This document shows positions 6,716 to 13,651 of a stretch of 13,651 bases of DNA, in pieces. The stretch is from contig JAEWYV010000018.1 of the NCBI GenBank assembly GCA_023458615.1, positions 1 to 13,651 on the forward strand, written 5' to 3'. The notes under the pieces were generated by a model, which did not search any database, was not told where the DNA came from, and saw only the letters and a list, made by a program, of their open reading frames with translations. The stretch's first letter is position 1. The number at the start of each line of letters is the position of its first letter. This DNA comes from Bacillota bacterium. Its GTDB lineage: Bacteria > Bacillota > Clostridia > Christensenellales > CAG-138. Made by a program: the position numbers and the translations under genes.

Positions 6716-7642
6716 ATGCCCAATATGAGCGATATCCGCTATCACATTAAGAGTGTAAAGCAAACACGGCAGATCACCAACGCCATGCATATGGTCTCTG
6801 CTGCGCGCATGCGCCGGGCACTCGACGGAATCGCCAAAAATCGCGCATACTTTTTCCACGCGCTGGATATCATCGTGGACATCCGCACGCACACAGGCGA
6901 CGTGAACCACCGCTACATTACGCACCGTAGTGGAAACAAGGTTGCATATATCATTGTCGCGGGCGAAAAAGGCCTTTCGGGGTCTTATAACCATTCGGTG
7001 CTCGCTCTGGCGGATAGCGTGATGGCGGACAAAAATGTAGTTGAGGTATACACGATAGGCAGCGTTGGCACCTCGCACTATTTGCGCCGCGGAATCACGC
7101 CAGACCGGCATTTTGAACGCCTCGCGGAAAAGCCGAAACTCGATCAGGTGCGGCGGCTCATGACCATCCTCATCGATCAATACGACCGCGGGGAGATTGA
7201 CGAACTCAGAATCGTTTATACCCGCTTTATCAACACCCTCTCGCGCGAGCCGATGGAGCAAAAGCTGCTCCCTGTCGAGCTCAACGACTTCAAGCGTGGA
7301 CGCCCGGCGAGCCGGGAAGACGAAGCCTATGATCGCGCGCAAATTCTCTATGATCCGTCTCCGGTGCAGGTGCTCGACGCGCTGATTCCGCAGCTTCTCA
7401 TCGGCTATGTCTACGGCGCGATTGTGCATGCCTATGCAAGCGAGAACTGCGCGCGCATGGCGGCGATGGAAAACGCAACCCGAAGCGCGGATAAGATGAT
7501 TGATAAACTCACACAGCAGTATCACTCCGTACGCCAACTGACCATTACCAACGAACTCGCCGATATCATCGGCGCCGCCAATGCGGCGAACGCGGCACGC
7601 TCCGCCGACGCCGCCTATTATCCGGAGGGACATAACCAATGA
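6716..7642 (+). CDS. atpG: F-type ATP synthase subunit gamma (central shaft)
   Basis: 308 residues, slightly longer than the usual 285-290. The N-terminal helix carries the family pattern DIRYHIKSVKQTRQITNAMH and MVSAARMRRA; the middle has the Rossmann-like core (VAYIIVAGEKGLSGSYN); the C-terminal helix ends with RQLTITNELADIIGAANA. About 18 further residues (291-308, ending YYPEGHNQ) extend past the normal end. Gamma rotates inside the alpha/beta hexamer and couples it to the c-ring. ATG 6716 follows AAAGGAGG; a second ATG at 6725 is possible. Its last codon overlaps the atpD start as ATGA (7639-7642), so gamma and beta are translationally coupled. The 69-nt spacer to atpA holds nothing beyond the ribosome site. 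Confidence 0.96.
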   Translation: MPNMSDIRYHIKSVKQTRQITNAMHMVSAARMRRALDGIAKNRAYFFHALDIIVDIRTHTGDVNHRYITHRSGNKVAYIIVAGEKGLSGSYNHSVLALADSVMADKNVVEVYTIGSVGTSHYLRRGITPDRHFERLAEKPKLDQVRRLMTILIDQYDRGEIDELRIVYTRFINTLSREPMEQKLLPVELNDFKRGRPASREDEAYDRAQILYDPSPVQVLDALIPQLLIGYVYGAIVHAYASENCARMAAMENATRSADKMIDKLTQQYHSVRQLTITNELADIIGAANAANAARSADAAYYPEGHNQ

Positions 7643-9060
7643 CGGAACACGAACAAATTGGAAGCATTATCCGCATCATCGGCCCTGTGCTGGATGTGAA
7701 GTTCTCCGAGGGCACCGAGCCGCCCATCAAAACTCTGCTCGTAACCAAGACGGAACCGCCCGTTCATATTGAGGTGGTTCAGCATCATTCCCCCGGTGTG
7801 GTACGCGCCATTGCGCTGGAACCAACCGAGGGTCTCTATTGTGGGGTTTTGGTTCGCAACACCGGCGGCGGCATCTGCGTGCCCGTTGGAGACAGCGTGC
7901 TCGGGCGCGTCATTGACTGTCTCGGCCGCCCCATCGACGGACTTGGCCCAATTCTGGGAGAAAACCAGTCTGCGCCGCCGATGCGGGATGTGCATCAGGC
8001 ACCGCCGTCCTTCATGTTGCAGCGTCCCTCTACCACCCTGTTTGAAACAGGCATCAAGGTTATCGACCTGCTCGCGCCCTATCCCGTCGGCGGCAAGATC
8101 GGCCTCTTTGGCGGCGCAGGCGTCGGCAAGACGGTTTTGATTCTCGAGCTGATTCACAATATTGCGAAAAATCGCGGCGGCTACTCCGTCTTTGCAGGCG
8201 TTGGTGAGCGCAGCCGCGAGGGAACGGATTTAATCAACGACATGCGCGAGAGCGGCGTCATCGCGCGGACGTCCCTCGCCTTCGGACAGATGAACGAGCC
8301 GCCGGGATCGCGCATGCGCGTGGCACTCGCGGGGCTTTCCATGGCGGAGTATATCCGCGATGAAATGCATCAGGATGTGCTGCTCTTCATCGACAACATC
8401 TTCCGTTTCGTGCAGGCGGGCAACGAGGTCTCCGCGCTGCTGGGTCGTATGCCGAGCGCGGTTGGCTATCAGCCGACGCTGGCAAACGAACTCGGCGAGC
8501 TGGAGGAGCGCATCGCGAGCACGCCGCATGGCTCCATCACCTCTGTACAGGCGGTCTATGTCCCTGCGGACGACCTGACCGACCCCGCCCCTGCCACCAT
8601 CTTCTCCCATCTGGACGCAACAACGGTGCTCTCGCGCTCCATCGCGGAGATCGGCATCTATCCCGCGGTCGATCCGCTTGCCTCCTCCTCCCGCATTCTG
8701 GAACCGTCCATCGTCGGCGAGCGGCACTACAGCGTAGCACGGCGCGTACAGGAAACCCTGCAGCGCTATCATGAATTGCAGGACATCATCGCCATCCTCG
8801 GTATGGACGAACTTTCCGACGAGGATCGGCAGACCGTTTACCGCGCAAGAAAGATTCAAAATTTCCTGTCCCAGCCGATGCATGTTGCGGAGGTCTACAG
8901 CGGGCAGCCCGGTTGCTCCGTCTCGATGGCGGATACGATCTCCAGTTTTGAGGAGATTGTAGACGGCAAGGTGGACGATATCCCCGAATCCCTTTTCCTC
9001 CTCGCGGGCGGGATTGCCGAGGTGCACGCGCGCTACGACGAGATGCAAAAGAATGCGTAA
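7639..9060 (+). CDS. atpD: F-type ATP synthase subunit beta (catalytic)
   Basis: 473 residues, full length. Walker A GGAGVGKT (158-165), the catalytic Glu in GVGERSREG (E190), Walker B region VLLFIDNIFRFVQAG (about 247-261), GRMPSAVGYQPTLA (269-282), YVPADDLTDPAPAT (307-320) and LASSSRI are all present, so the active sites look intact. The lever motif normally written DELSEED reads DELSDED (390-396), a conservative change at the contact with gamma/epsilon. It starts with a 4-nt overlap with atpG, with GGAGG upstream (around 7622), and is separated from atpC by 49 nt. Confidence 0.98.
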   Translation: MTEHEQIGSIIRIIGPVLDVKFSEGTEPPIKTLLVTKTEPPVHIEVVQHHSPGVVRAIALEPTEGLYCGVLVRNTGGGICVPVGDSVLGRVIDCLGRPIDGLGPILGENQSAPPMRDVHQAPPSFMLQRPSTTLFETGIKVIDLLAPYPVGGKIGLFGGAGVGKTVLILELIHNIAKNRGGYSVFAGVGERSREGTDLINDMRESGVIARTSLAFGQMNEPPGSRMRVALAGLSMAEYIRDEMHQDVLLFIDNIFRFVQAGNEVSALLGRMPSAVGYQPTLANELGELEERIASTPHGSITSVQAVYVPADDLTDPAPATIFSHLDATTVLSRSIAEIGIYPAVDPLASSSRILEPSIVGERHYSVARRVQETLQRYHELQDIIAILGMDELSDEDRQTVYRARKIQNFLSQPMHVAEVYSGQPGCSVSMADTISSFEEIVDGKVDDIPESLFLLAGGIAEVHARYDEMQKNA

Positions 9061-9109
9061 ATGCGCAGCATTCGTCGCTTTTTGACGCATAGTTTGGAGT
9101 TGATACGAC

Positions 9110-9529
9110 ATGCCGAAACCATTTCATCTTATGGTGCTCACGCCGGAGCGTGAGTTTTACAGCGGAGAGGCCGTCTATGTCAGCGTGCAGTCCATCGCCG
9201 GTTCCCTCGGCGTTTTGGCGGATCACGTGCCGATGGTCTCCGCGCTGGATGTCGGCGCGCTGGTCATTCAGCCGGACGAACACACAACGCGAACCGCGTT
9301 TCACTCCGAAGGATTCATCGAGGTTCGACCGGAATGCGTCTACATCCTCTCGCAGGCCTGCGAATGGCCGGAGGAGATTGACGAAAAGCGCGCGCTCGAA
9401 GCCGAGCAACGCGCGCAGGAACGCCTCGCGCAGGAACGCGGAGACGATCTTGGCACCATGGGGCACAGCAAGGTTGCGCTCATGCGCGCCATGACGCGTC
9501 GGAAGATCAAGTCCATGAACTCCAAGTAA
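9110..9529 (+). CDS. atpC: F-type ATP synthase subunit epsilon
   Basis: 139 residues: an N-terminal beta-sandwich (about 1-85) with LTPEREFYSGEAVYVSVQS, GSLGVLADHVPMVSALDVG and EGFIEVRPECVYIL, then the two-helix C-terminal domain starting EEIDEKRALEAEQRAQERL (the conserved ID..RA..A..RA...L pattern). The full C-terminal domain is retained, so the inhibitory up-conformation known in other bacteria is possible. ATG 9110 follows TTGGAG. It is the last gene of the operon, with a terminator 17 nt beyond its stop. Confidence 0.96.
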   Translation: MPKPFHLMVLTPEREFYSGEAVYVSVQSIAGSLGVLADHVPMVSALDVGALVIQPDEHTTRTAFHSEGFIEVRPECVYILSQACEWPEEIDEKRALEAEQRAQERLAQERGDDLGTMGHSKVALMRAMTRRKIKSMNSK

Positions 9530-9545
9530 TTTTACACGGTATAGG

Positions 9546-9572
9546 ACGCCCTGCTCACGCGGGGCGTTTTTT
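9546..9572 (+). terminator. Intrinsic terminator of the atp operon
   Basis: A 9-bp stem ACGCCCTGC/GCGGGGCGT (9546-9554 with 9559-9567, one T-G pair) with a TCAC tetraloop is followed by six T residues (9567-9572). It lies 17 nt after the atpC stop, in the expected position for the end of the operon transcript. Confidence 0.92.
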
Positions 9573-9622
9573 GTCGCAGGTCGCAATTGGCATGCCCCCA
9601 GTCGTATACGCGTCGGTTCTAT

Positions 9623-9651
9623 TTGCCTAGACACGCAGAATTCCATATAAT
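9623..9651 (+). promoter_or_regulatory. Promoter of the histidine kinase operon
   Basis: TTGCCT (9623-9628, four of six to TTGACA), 17 bp, then a perfect TATAAT (9646-9651). Transcription would start near 9658, about 35 nt before the kinase start codon. No CGTACGG heptamer is present here, so there is no visible sign of autoregulation through the operators found downstream. Confidence 0.75.
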
Positions 9652-9692
9652 AGATCCATATAAGTACCCATCCTATTTAGAAGGCGAGGCGA

Positions 9693-11174
9693 GTGTCCAT
9701 GCGAAAACGGCGCGTGACAAAGACCGTGGTCGGCGCTTTTTTTGGCGTGCTTGCGCTCTGCATCGCACTCTCTGTCTATATCGAATCCGGTCGCCGCGCG
9801 CGTGAGGACGACCAAATGAAGTTCATCGCAGGCACCGTCAGCGCGCAGGCCTACGAGGTGCTCTCCGCACAGTTAAACAAGGCAAAGACGCTGGAGGCGT
9901 TCGTTGTGCAGAGCGACGGCGGAACGGATGGATTTGAACGCGTCGCCCGCCTGCTCGTCACCGACAGCACGGTGCGCAATGTCCTGCTCGCGCCGCGTGG
10001 CATCGTCAGCAACGTCTACCCGCTCGTGGGTAACGAGAGCGTGTTGGGCCACGACCTCACCGGCGCAAAGGCGGGAGACAAGGAAGCGCAAACCGCCATT
10101 GAACGCGGAACCATGATCATGGCGGGGCCGTTTACCCTTGTGCAGGGCGGTCTTGGCATCGCGGGGCGGCTTCCGGTCTATCTCAACGGTTCTTTTTGGG
10201 GCATTGTGTCCGTCACGCTGAACTTTCCTGATGCGTTGGGTGGGCTGACCTTGCCGGAGTCCGTCACTACGCAGGGCTTTGCCTGTCGCATCTGGCGGTT
10301 CAATCCGGACGACGGATCGGATCAGACCATCCTCACCTCCGGCGTGGGCATTCCCAGCCGCGCGTTTGACTATGCATTCCCGATCTATAATTCCGAGTGG
10401 CATGTCACCGTTTCCCCGATGAAACCCTGGTATACCAACACGACGGTTCTTCTCTCCGCGCTGGTGAGCTTGCTTCTGAGCTTCTCCGTCGCCGCTGGAG
10501 TATCCGGCACCAGCACCATCCGCCGCATGGAGCAGGAGGCAGCGCAAAACCGCATCACCGCCCTGCAAAAGCAGGTGGAATACGACCGCACCAACGTACT
10601 GCTCACCCAAATCAGCTCGCACTTTTTTTATCACACGCTCAACGCCATCCAAGCGCTGATCATTCTCGATCCCGACGCGGCCTACAAGATGACGGAGGAT
10701 TTTTCGCGTTATCTACGCTTTAAGGTGGATAGTGTCAGCGCCGAAGGTGGACTTGTTCCGTTCCGCGAGGAGCTGCGTACCGTTCGCGCCTATGCCGAGA
10801 TCAACCGCGTGCAGCTACAGGATCGGCTCACGATGGAATATGACGTGTTCGACGCGGATTTCCTCATCCCCGTGCTCACAATTCAACCCGTGGTGGAAAA
10901 CGCGATCATCCACGGCATCAAGCCCAAGGTCGGCGGCGGCACGGTTAAGATCAGCCTCTCCCGCGAAGAGGGATTCTATGTCGTCTCTGTCAGCGACGAT
11001 GGTATTGGCTATCATCCCGGCGGAGAAACCAGCCGCCATTCCATCGGCATTCAAAACATCCGTACACGCATGGGGCAATATCCCGGCTGCTCCGTCAGCG
11101 TCGTCAGCGAGCCGGGGCGCGGAACCACCGTACTGCTGCGCTATCAGGACAATCTGGGAGAGGAGCCGTTATGA
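9693..11174 (+). CDS. CHASE-domain sensor histidine kinase (LytS/YehU-type)
   Basis: 493 residues from GTG 9693; ATG 9699 is an equally plausible start (GAGG 9 nt upstream). A membrane helix (about 11-29) and a second one (about 250-270) flank an extracellular domain of some 220 residues. That domain carries the CHASE pattern: VYPLVGNESVLGHDL (108-122), ERGTMIMAGPFTLVQGG, GRLPVYLNGSFWGIVSV. CHASE domains bind small ligands such as adenine-type cytokinins, or peptides (family knowledge); the ligand here is unknown. The cytoplasmic part is a His_kinase/HATPase pair of the LytS class: phospho-acceptor H310 in QISSHFFYHTLN (canonical QINPHFLFNTLN), N-box QPVVENAIIHG (398-408), G1 DDGIG (435-439), GIQNIRTRM and EPGRGTTVLLRY. 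There is no PAS or clear HAMP domain. It overlaps the response regulator by ATGA, so they are coupled partners. Confidence 0.93.
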   Translation: MSMRKRRVTKTVVGAFFGVLALCIALSVYIESGRRAREDDQMKFIAGTVSAQAYEVLSAQLNKAKTLEAFVVQSDGGTDGFERVARLLVTDSTVRNVLLAPRGIVSNVYPLVGNESVLGHDLTGAKAGDKEAQTAIERGTMIMAGPFTLVQGGLGIAGRLPVYLNGSFWGIVSVTLNFPDALGGLTLPESVTTQGFACRIWRFNPDDGSDQTILTSGVGIPSRAFDYAFPIYNSEWHVTVSPMKPWYTNTTVLLSALVSLLLSFSVAAGVSGTSTIRRMEQEAAQNRITALQKQVEYDRTNVLLTQISSHFFYHTLNAIQALIILDPDAAYKMTEDFSRYLRFKVDSVSAEGGLVPFREELRTVRAYAEINRVQLQDRLTMEYDVFDADFLIPVLTIQPVVENAIIHGIKPKVGGGTVKISLSREEGFYVVSVSDDGIGYHPGGETSRHSIGIQNIRTRMGQYPGCSVSVVSEPGRGTTVLLRYQDNLGEEPL

Positions 11175-11998
11175 AGACGATTTTGGTAGACGATATGGCG
11201 CTGGATATGCAGCTATTAGAGCTCAAGTGCGCAGACATGCCCGAGATTGAGATCGTAGGCAAGTTTACCGATCCGCTCGAAGCGATTGCCTATGCAAGCA
11301 CGCATGAGGTCGAGTTTGCAATGCTGGATATCGACATGCCGGGTATGAACGGCATTGAACTTGCCATGCGTCTGCGCGAGATCCGGCGGGATATCATCAT
11401 CGTGTTCATCACCGCGCACCCGCGCTTTGCCGTGGAGGCGTTCCAGATGAAGGCGGATTATATGGTCTTTAAGCCCTTTGACCGGGACGACATTCTGGAC
11501 GTACTGGAGCGCGCAAAGCTGCTCCATACCCGACAGAAGAAGCGCGTGCAGTTCCATACCTTCGGCAATTTTGAAATGCTCGTGGATGGAACCCCCGTCC
11601 GCTTTCTCTCCGCGAAGGCAAAGGAGCTCATGGCGCTCTGCGTCTACTATGAGGGGCGCAGCGTCGGCATCTACGACATTATCGAACACCTCTGCGAGGA
11701 CAGCGAGAACAAGACCGCCGAAAACACCGGCTATCGCAGAACGATCAAAGAGCTTATCGACACGCTCAAAGCCTGCGGCGCGGAGGAGATCTTTGTGCGT
11801 GAGCGCGGCAGCTGCCGCATCCGGAAGGAGCTGGTCTCCTGCGACTATTATGACTTCTGGGATGGAAAGCCGGACGCCGTCTCCCGTTTTGACGAACGGT
11901 TCATGAGCGACTATGCATGGGCGGAGCCCGCAATCTACCGCATGTGCGAAAAAAAGCGGTCTCTTTTACGCCAGCGCTGGCAGGAGCAAAAAAAATAA
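11171..11998 (+). CDS. Response regulator with SARP-like (OmpR-fold plus BTAD) output domain
   Basis: 275 residues. The receiver domain (1-118) is complete: acidic pair D7/D8, phospho-acceptor D53 in MLDIDMPGMNG, T81 in FITAH, Y97 and K101 in KPF. The output domain starts near 126 with VQFHTFGNFEMLVDGTPVRF and AKAKELMALCVYYEGRSVG, the pattern of the winged-helix DNA-binding domain in SARP/AfsR-type activators, followed by a truncated BTAD-like end (CDYYDFWDGKP, ERFMSDYAWAE). LytS-class kinases are more often paired with LytTR regulators, so this partnering is noteworthy. GGAGAGGAG inside the end of the kinase gene gives the ribosome site. The tandem heptamers 20 nt beyond its stop are candidate binding sites. 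Confidence 0.92.
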   Translation: MKTILVDDMALDMQLLELKCADMPEIEIVGKFTDPLEAIAYASTHEVEFAMLDIDMPGMNGIELAMRLREIRRDIIIVFITAHPRFAVEAFQMKADYMVFKPFDRDDILDVLERAKLLHTRQKKRVQFHTFGNFEMLVDGTPVRFLSAKAKELMALCVYYEGRSVGIYDIIEHLCEDSENKTAENTGYRRTIKELIDTLKACGAEEIFVRERGSCRIRKELVSCDYYDFWDGKPDAVSRFDERFMSDYAWAEPAIYRMCEKKRSLLRQRWQEQKK

Positions 11999-12016
11999 TA
12001 TATCATTTTTGCAAAT

Positions 12017-12040
12017 CCGTACGGTTTCCGTACGGTTTTT
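12017..12040 (+). terminator. Terminator-like hairpin after the two-component operon, built from operator half-sites
   Basis: CCGTACGG (12017-12024) is followed by a TTT loop and a second CCGTACGG (12028-12035), then TTTTT (12036-12040). Because the octamer is self-complementary, the direct repeat also folds into an 8-bp stem with a T-run, 18 nt after the regulator stop. A 3-nt loop is tight but acceptable. The same bases form the first heptamer pair of the proposed operator. Confidence 0.6.
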
Positions 12041-12050
12041 GTGTTATTAT
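12018..12050 (+). promoter_or_regulatory. Operator/promoter module 1: tandem CGTACGG with 11-bp pitch
   Basis: CGTACGG occurs at 12018-12024 and again at 12029-12035, exactly 11 bp apart, followed after 9 bp by TATTAT (12045-12050; an overlapping TATATT lies at 12048-12053). No normal -35 is present. Heptamer direct repeats at 11-bp pitch close to a -10 box are the known binding arrangement of Streptomyces SARPs such as ActII-ORF4 and DnrI. Inferred target of the regulator encoded just upstream; no binding evidence. Confidence 0.55.
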
Positions 12051-12146
12051 ATTCGCTAATCCAGCGAGGCGAATCCATTTGGCTGAAGCAGTGTGTTCGC
12101 AAACAGAAGAAAAATAGAATCATGACGCCTGATGGCGACGGAACAA

Positions 12147-12187
12147 GGACGTTTCGTACGGTATTCGTACGGAACGTTTGTTATATT
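12147..12187 (+). promoter_or_regulatory. Operator/promoter module 2: second tandem CGTACGG pair with 11-bp pitch
   Basis: CGTACGG at 12155-12161 and 12166-12172 (11-bp pitch), then 9 bp and TATATT (12182-12187): the same geometry as module 1, 137 bp downstream and in the same orientation. The pair also lies within a longer inverted repeat (12147-12160 with 12166-12179, 14 pairs including three G-U). No T-run follows, so it is not a terminator. Transcription from here would start near 12194 and give a leader of about 160 nt for the transporter gene. Confidence 0.55.
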
Positions 12188-12356
12188 GCTTGTAGATTCA
12201 GTTATGAAATACCGATTCACAGGCAGCCAGTCAAAAATCAGCATCACGCAATCATGATTCCGTTAATCTGAACAATAAACACGATAACACAATGCAATAT
12301 TCGGTCGGCCGGGCGTGTATCCCGCATTCACCGATGACGAGAAGGGGACGTGGTCT
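12188..12356 (+). other. Leader upstream of the nucleoside transporter gene
   Basis: No gene, terminator or recognised riboswitch is visible; in particular I do not see the conserved core of a purine riboswitch. The only clear element is the ribosome site GAAGGGGA (12341-12348) ahead of the ATG at 12357. A frame of about 76 codons crossing 12041-12271 runs through both regulatory modules, lacks a ribosome site and is not called. Confidence 0.5.
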
Positions 12357-13651
12357 ATGAACGAAATTCTCCGCATGGAGCACATCAGCAAGCAGTTTGG
12401 GGATTTTTATGCCAATAAGGACATCAATTTTGATGTTCGTAAGGGCGAGGTTCACACGCTGCTTGGCGAGAACGGCGCGGGCAAAAGCACGCTGATGAAC
12501 GTGCTGATCGGTCTGTATCAGCCGACGGAGGGCTCCATTTATCTCAACGGCGAGAAGGTACACATCGACTCCCCCGCGGAAGCAGTCCGCCTCGGCATCG
12601 GCATGGTGCACCAGCACTTTATGCTTGTGGAAGCGATGACCGTATTCCAGAACATCATTCTGGGAGACACGCGTTATAAGGGCATCTTCATCGACCACGC
12701 CGCACGCAGAAAAGAAATTCTCGAGCTCTCCTGGCGCTATGGGCTCAATATCGATCTCGAAGCAAAGATTACAGATATCGCCGTCGGTGCGCAACAGCGC
12801 GTGGAAATCCTCAAGGCGCTCTATCGCGGCGCGGAACTGCTCATTCTTGACGAACCAACCGCGGCGCTGACCGACATTGAGGTCGAGGGACTCTATACCG
12901 TTATCGATAAGCTCAAGCAAGAGGGCAAGAGCATCATCTTCATCAGCCATAAGATGCGCGAGGTGCTGCATGTAAGCGACCGCGTCACCATCCTCCGCGC
13001 TGGCAGGACCATTCAAACCCTCGCCGCCAGCGAGACGGACGGCAAGGAACTCGCCAATCTCATGATCGGGCGTGATCTGGTTGAGTGTGAATATGAGAAG
13101 AAAGAATCCGGCAACGAGCCGGTCATCGAGCTCAAGCAGGTGAGCTACAACAAGGCATCCAAACACAACGGACTCAACGATGTCTCCCTCATGGTGCGAA
13201 AGGGCGAAATCCTCGGCATCGCGGGCGTTGACGGCAACGGGCAGAGCCAGCTAAGCCAGATCGTTACGGGCGTTTCCATGGCGGAGTCCGGCGAGGTCTT
13301 GCTCAAAGGATGCAAGGTTGCACACGTAACCGCCGCGGACTTCATCAAAAAAAACGTATCGCATATTCCGGAGGATCGCAACCGCATGGGCCTCGTTGGC
13401 AACATGACGGTGGAAGAAAACCTGCTGCTCAAGAGCACACAGAACTGCGAATTCTGCGATCTCAACGGCTGGCATCTCAAAAAGAAGGCCATGCGCAAAT
13501 ACTCCGAGAGCATGCGCGCAAAATACGATATTCGCTGTCAGGGCATGGATCAGGAGATTCGCTCCCTCTCCGGCGGAAACCAGCAAAAGGTCATCCTCGC
13601 GCGCGAGCTGGAGGCGCACCCCGACCTGCTCGTTGCGGTGCATCCCACACG
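12357..13651 (+). CDS. Nucleoside-type (BMP family) ABC importer, ATP-binding subunit (C-terminus cut)
   Basis: 431 residues visible of an expected ~510, translated by hand from ATG 12357 (GAAGGGGA about 9 nt upstream) to the window edge. Two fused ATPase domains of the RbsA/YufO kind are seen. NBD1 has Walker A GENGAGKST (37-45), GMVHQHFMLVEAMTV, signature-region IAVGAQQRVEILKALYRGAE and Walker B LLILDEPTAALT. NBD2 has GIAGVDGNGQSQL in place of Walker A, HIPEDRNRMGLVGNMTV, SLSGGNQQKVILARELEA and PDLLVAVHPTR. VHQHFMLV and the PEDR..MGLV stretch point to the nucleoside/BMP importers rather than ribose or galactose ones. The NBD1 signature Ser (normally SVG) is Ala. Permease and BMP lipoprotein genes are expected downstream, outside the window. 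Control by the adjacent two-component system is inferred. Confidence 0.92.
   Translation, partial: MNEILRMEHISKQFGDFYANKDINFDVRKGEVHTLLGENGAGKSTLMNVLIGLYQPTEGSIYLNGEKVHIDSPAEAVRLGIGMVHQHFMLVEAMTVFQNIILGDTRYKGIFIDHAARRKEILELSWRYGLNIDLEAKITDIAVGAQQRVEILKALYRGAELLILDEPTAALTDIEVEGLYTVIDKLKQEGKSIIFISHKMREVLHVSDRVTILRAGRTIQTLAASETDGKELANLMIGRDLVECEYEKKESGNEPVIELKQVSYNKASKHNGLNDVSLMVRKGEILGIAGVDGNGQSQLSQIVTGVSMAESGEVLLKGCKVAHVTAADFIKKNVSHIPEDRNRMGLVGNMTVEENLLLKSTQNCEFCDLNGWHLKKKAMRKYSESMRAKYDIRCQGMDQEIRSLSGGNQQKVILARELEAHPDLLVAVHPT

Noticed and set aside
6683..7639. 318-codon minus-strand frame opposite atpG
   Set aside because: It is a shadow of atpG on the opposite strand; the plus-strand product has full gamma-subunit motifs.
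8230..9111. 293-codon minus-strand frame opposite atpD
   Set aside because: Shadow of the beta subunit gene, produced by its codon bias; no recognisable protein.
12041..12271. 76-codon plus-strand frame in the regulatory interval
   Set aside because: It runs through both operator modules, has no ribosome site and no protein-like composition.
12188..12356. Purine riboswitch ahead of the nucleoside-type importer
   Set aside because: I looked for the conserved purine-aptamer core and did not find it.

Overview
The window reads as chromosomal DNA from a moderately GC-rich, low-motility-style Firmicute of the class Clostridia (my inference). The support is SD-led genes with AGGAGG-like sites, a clostridial-type F-type ATP synthase operon, a LytS/YehU-type histidine kinase paired with a response regulator carrying a SARP-like output domain, and a BMP-type nucleoside ABC transporter. 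I cannot name a genus.

Layout. 1-2195, minus strand: two overlapping half-transporter genes of a heterodimeric ABC exporter; the second is cut by the window edge. 2196-2746: divergent intergenic region with a strong promoter (TTGACA, 16 bp, TATAAC) and a leader of about 220 nt for the ATP synthase operon. 2747-9529, plus strand: atpI-like, atpB, atpE, atpF, a fused delta(C-terminal domain)-alpha gene, atpG, atpD, atpC, closed by a clear intrinsic terminator at 9546-9572. 9623-11998: a promoter and a two-gene CHASE-domain histidine kinase/response regulator operon. 11999-12356: a regulatory interval with two matching modules of tandem CGTACGG heptamers. 12357 to the end: the ATP-binding subunit of a nucleoside-type ABC importer, cut by the window edge.

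Most unusual content. (1) There is no free-standing atpH. Its C-terminal (b-binding) domain is fused in frame to the N-terminus of the ATP synthase alpha subunit, and the six-helix N-terminal domain of delta is not encoded between atpF and atpA. A complex with three alpha subunits would then carry three b-docking domains instead of one. (2) Downstream of the SARP-like regulator, two modules each carry CGTACGG twice with an 11-bp pitch, followed after exactly 9 bp by a -10-like hexamer. This is the geometry known for Streptomyces SARP activator sites, and it suggests a readable operator code for a two-component system that may control the nucleoside transporter. (3) Smaller oddities: subunit a has about 90 extra N-terminal residues with two additional membrane segments, and subunit c has a Na+-type E-S-T-x-x-Y motif but Met where the ligand-binding Gln of the first helix normally sits.

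How the genes work together. The atp operon would supply a complete membrane rotor/stator (a, b, c) and F1 head (alpha, beta, gamma, epsilon), with the delta role carried by the alpha fusion. The kinase senses an extracellular ligand through CHASE and phosphorylates the regulator, which plausibly activates transcription at the heptamer modules upstream of the transporter gene.
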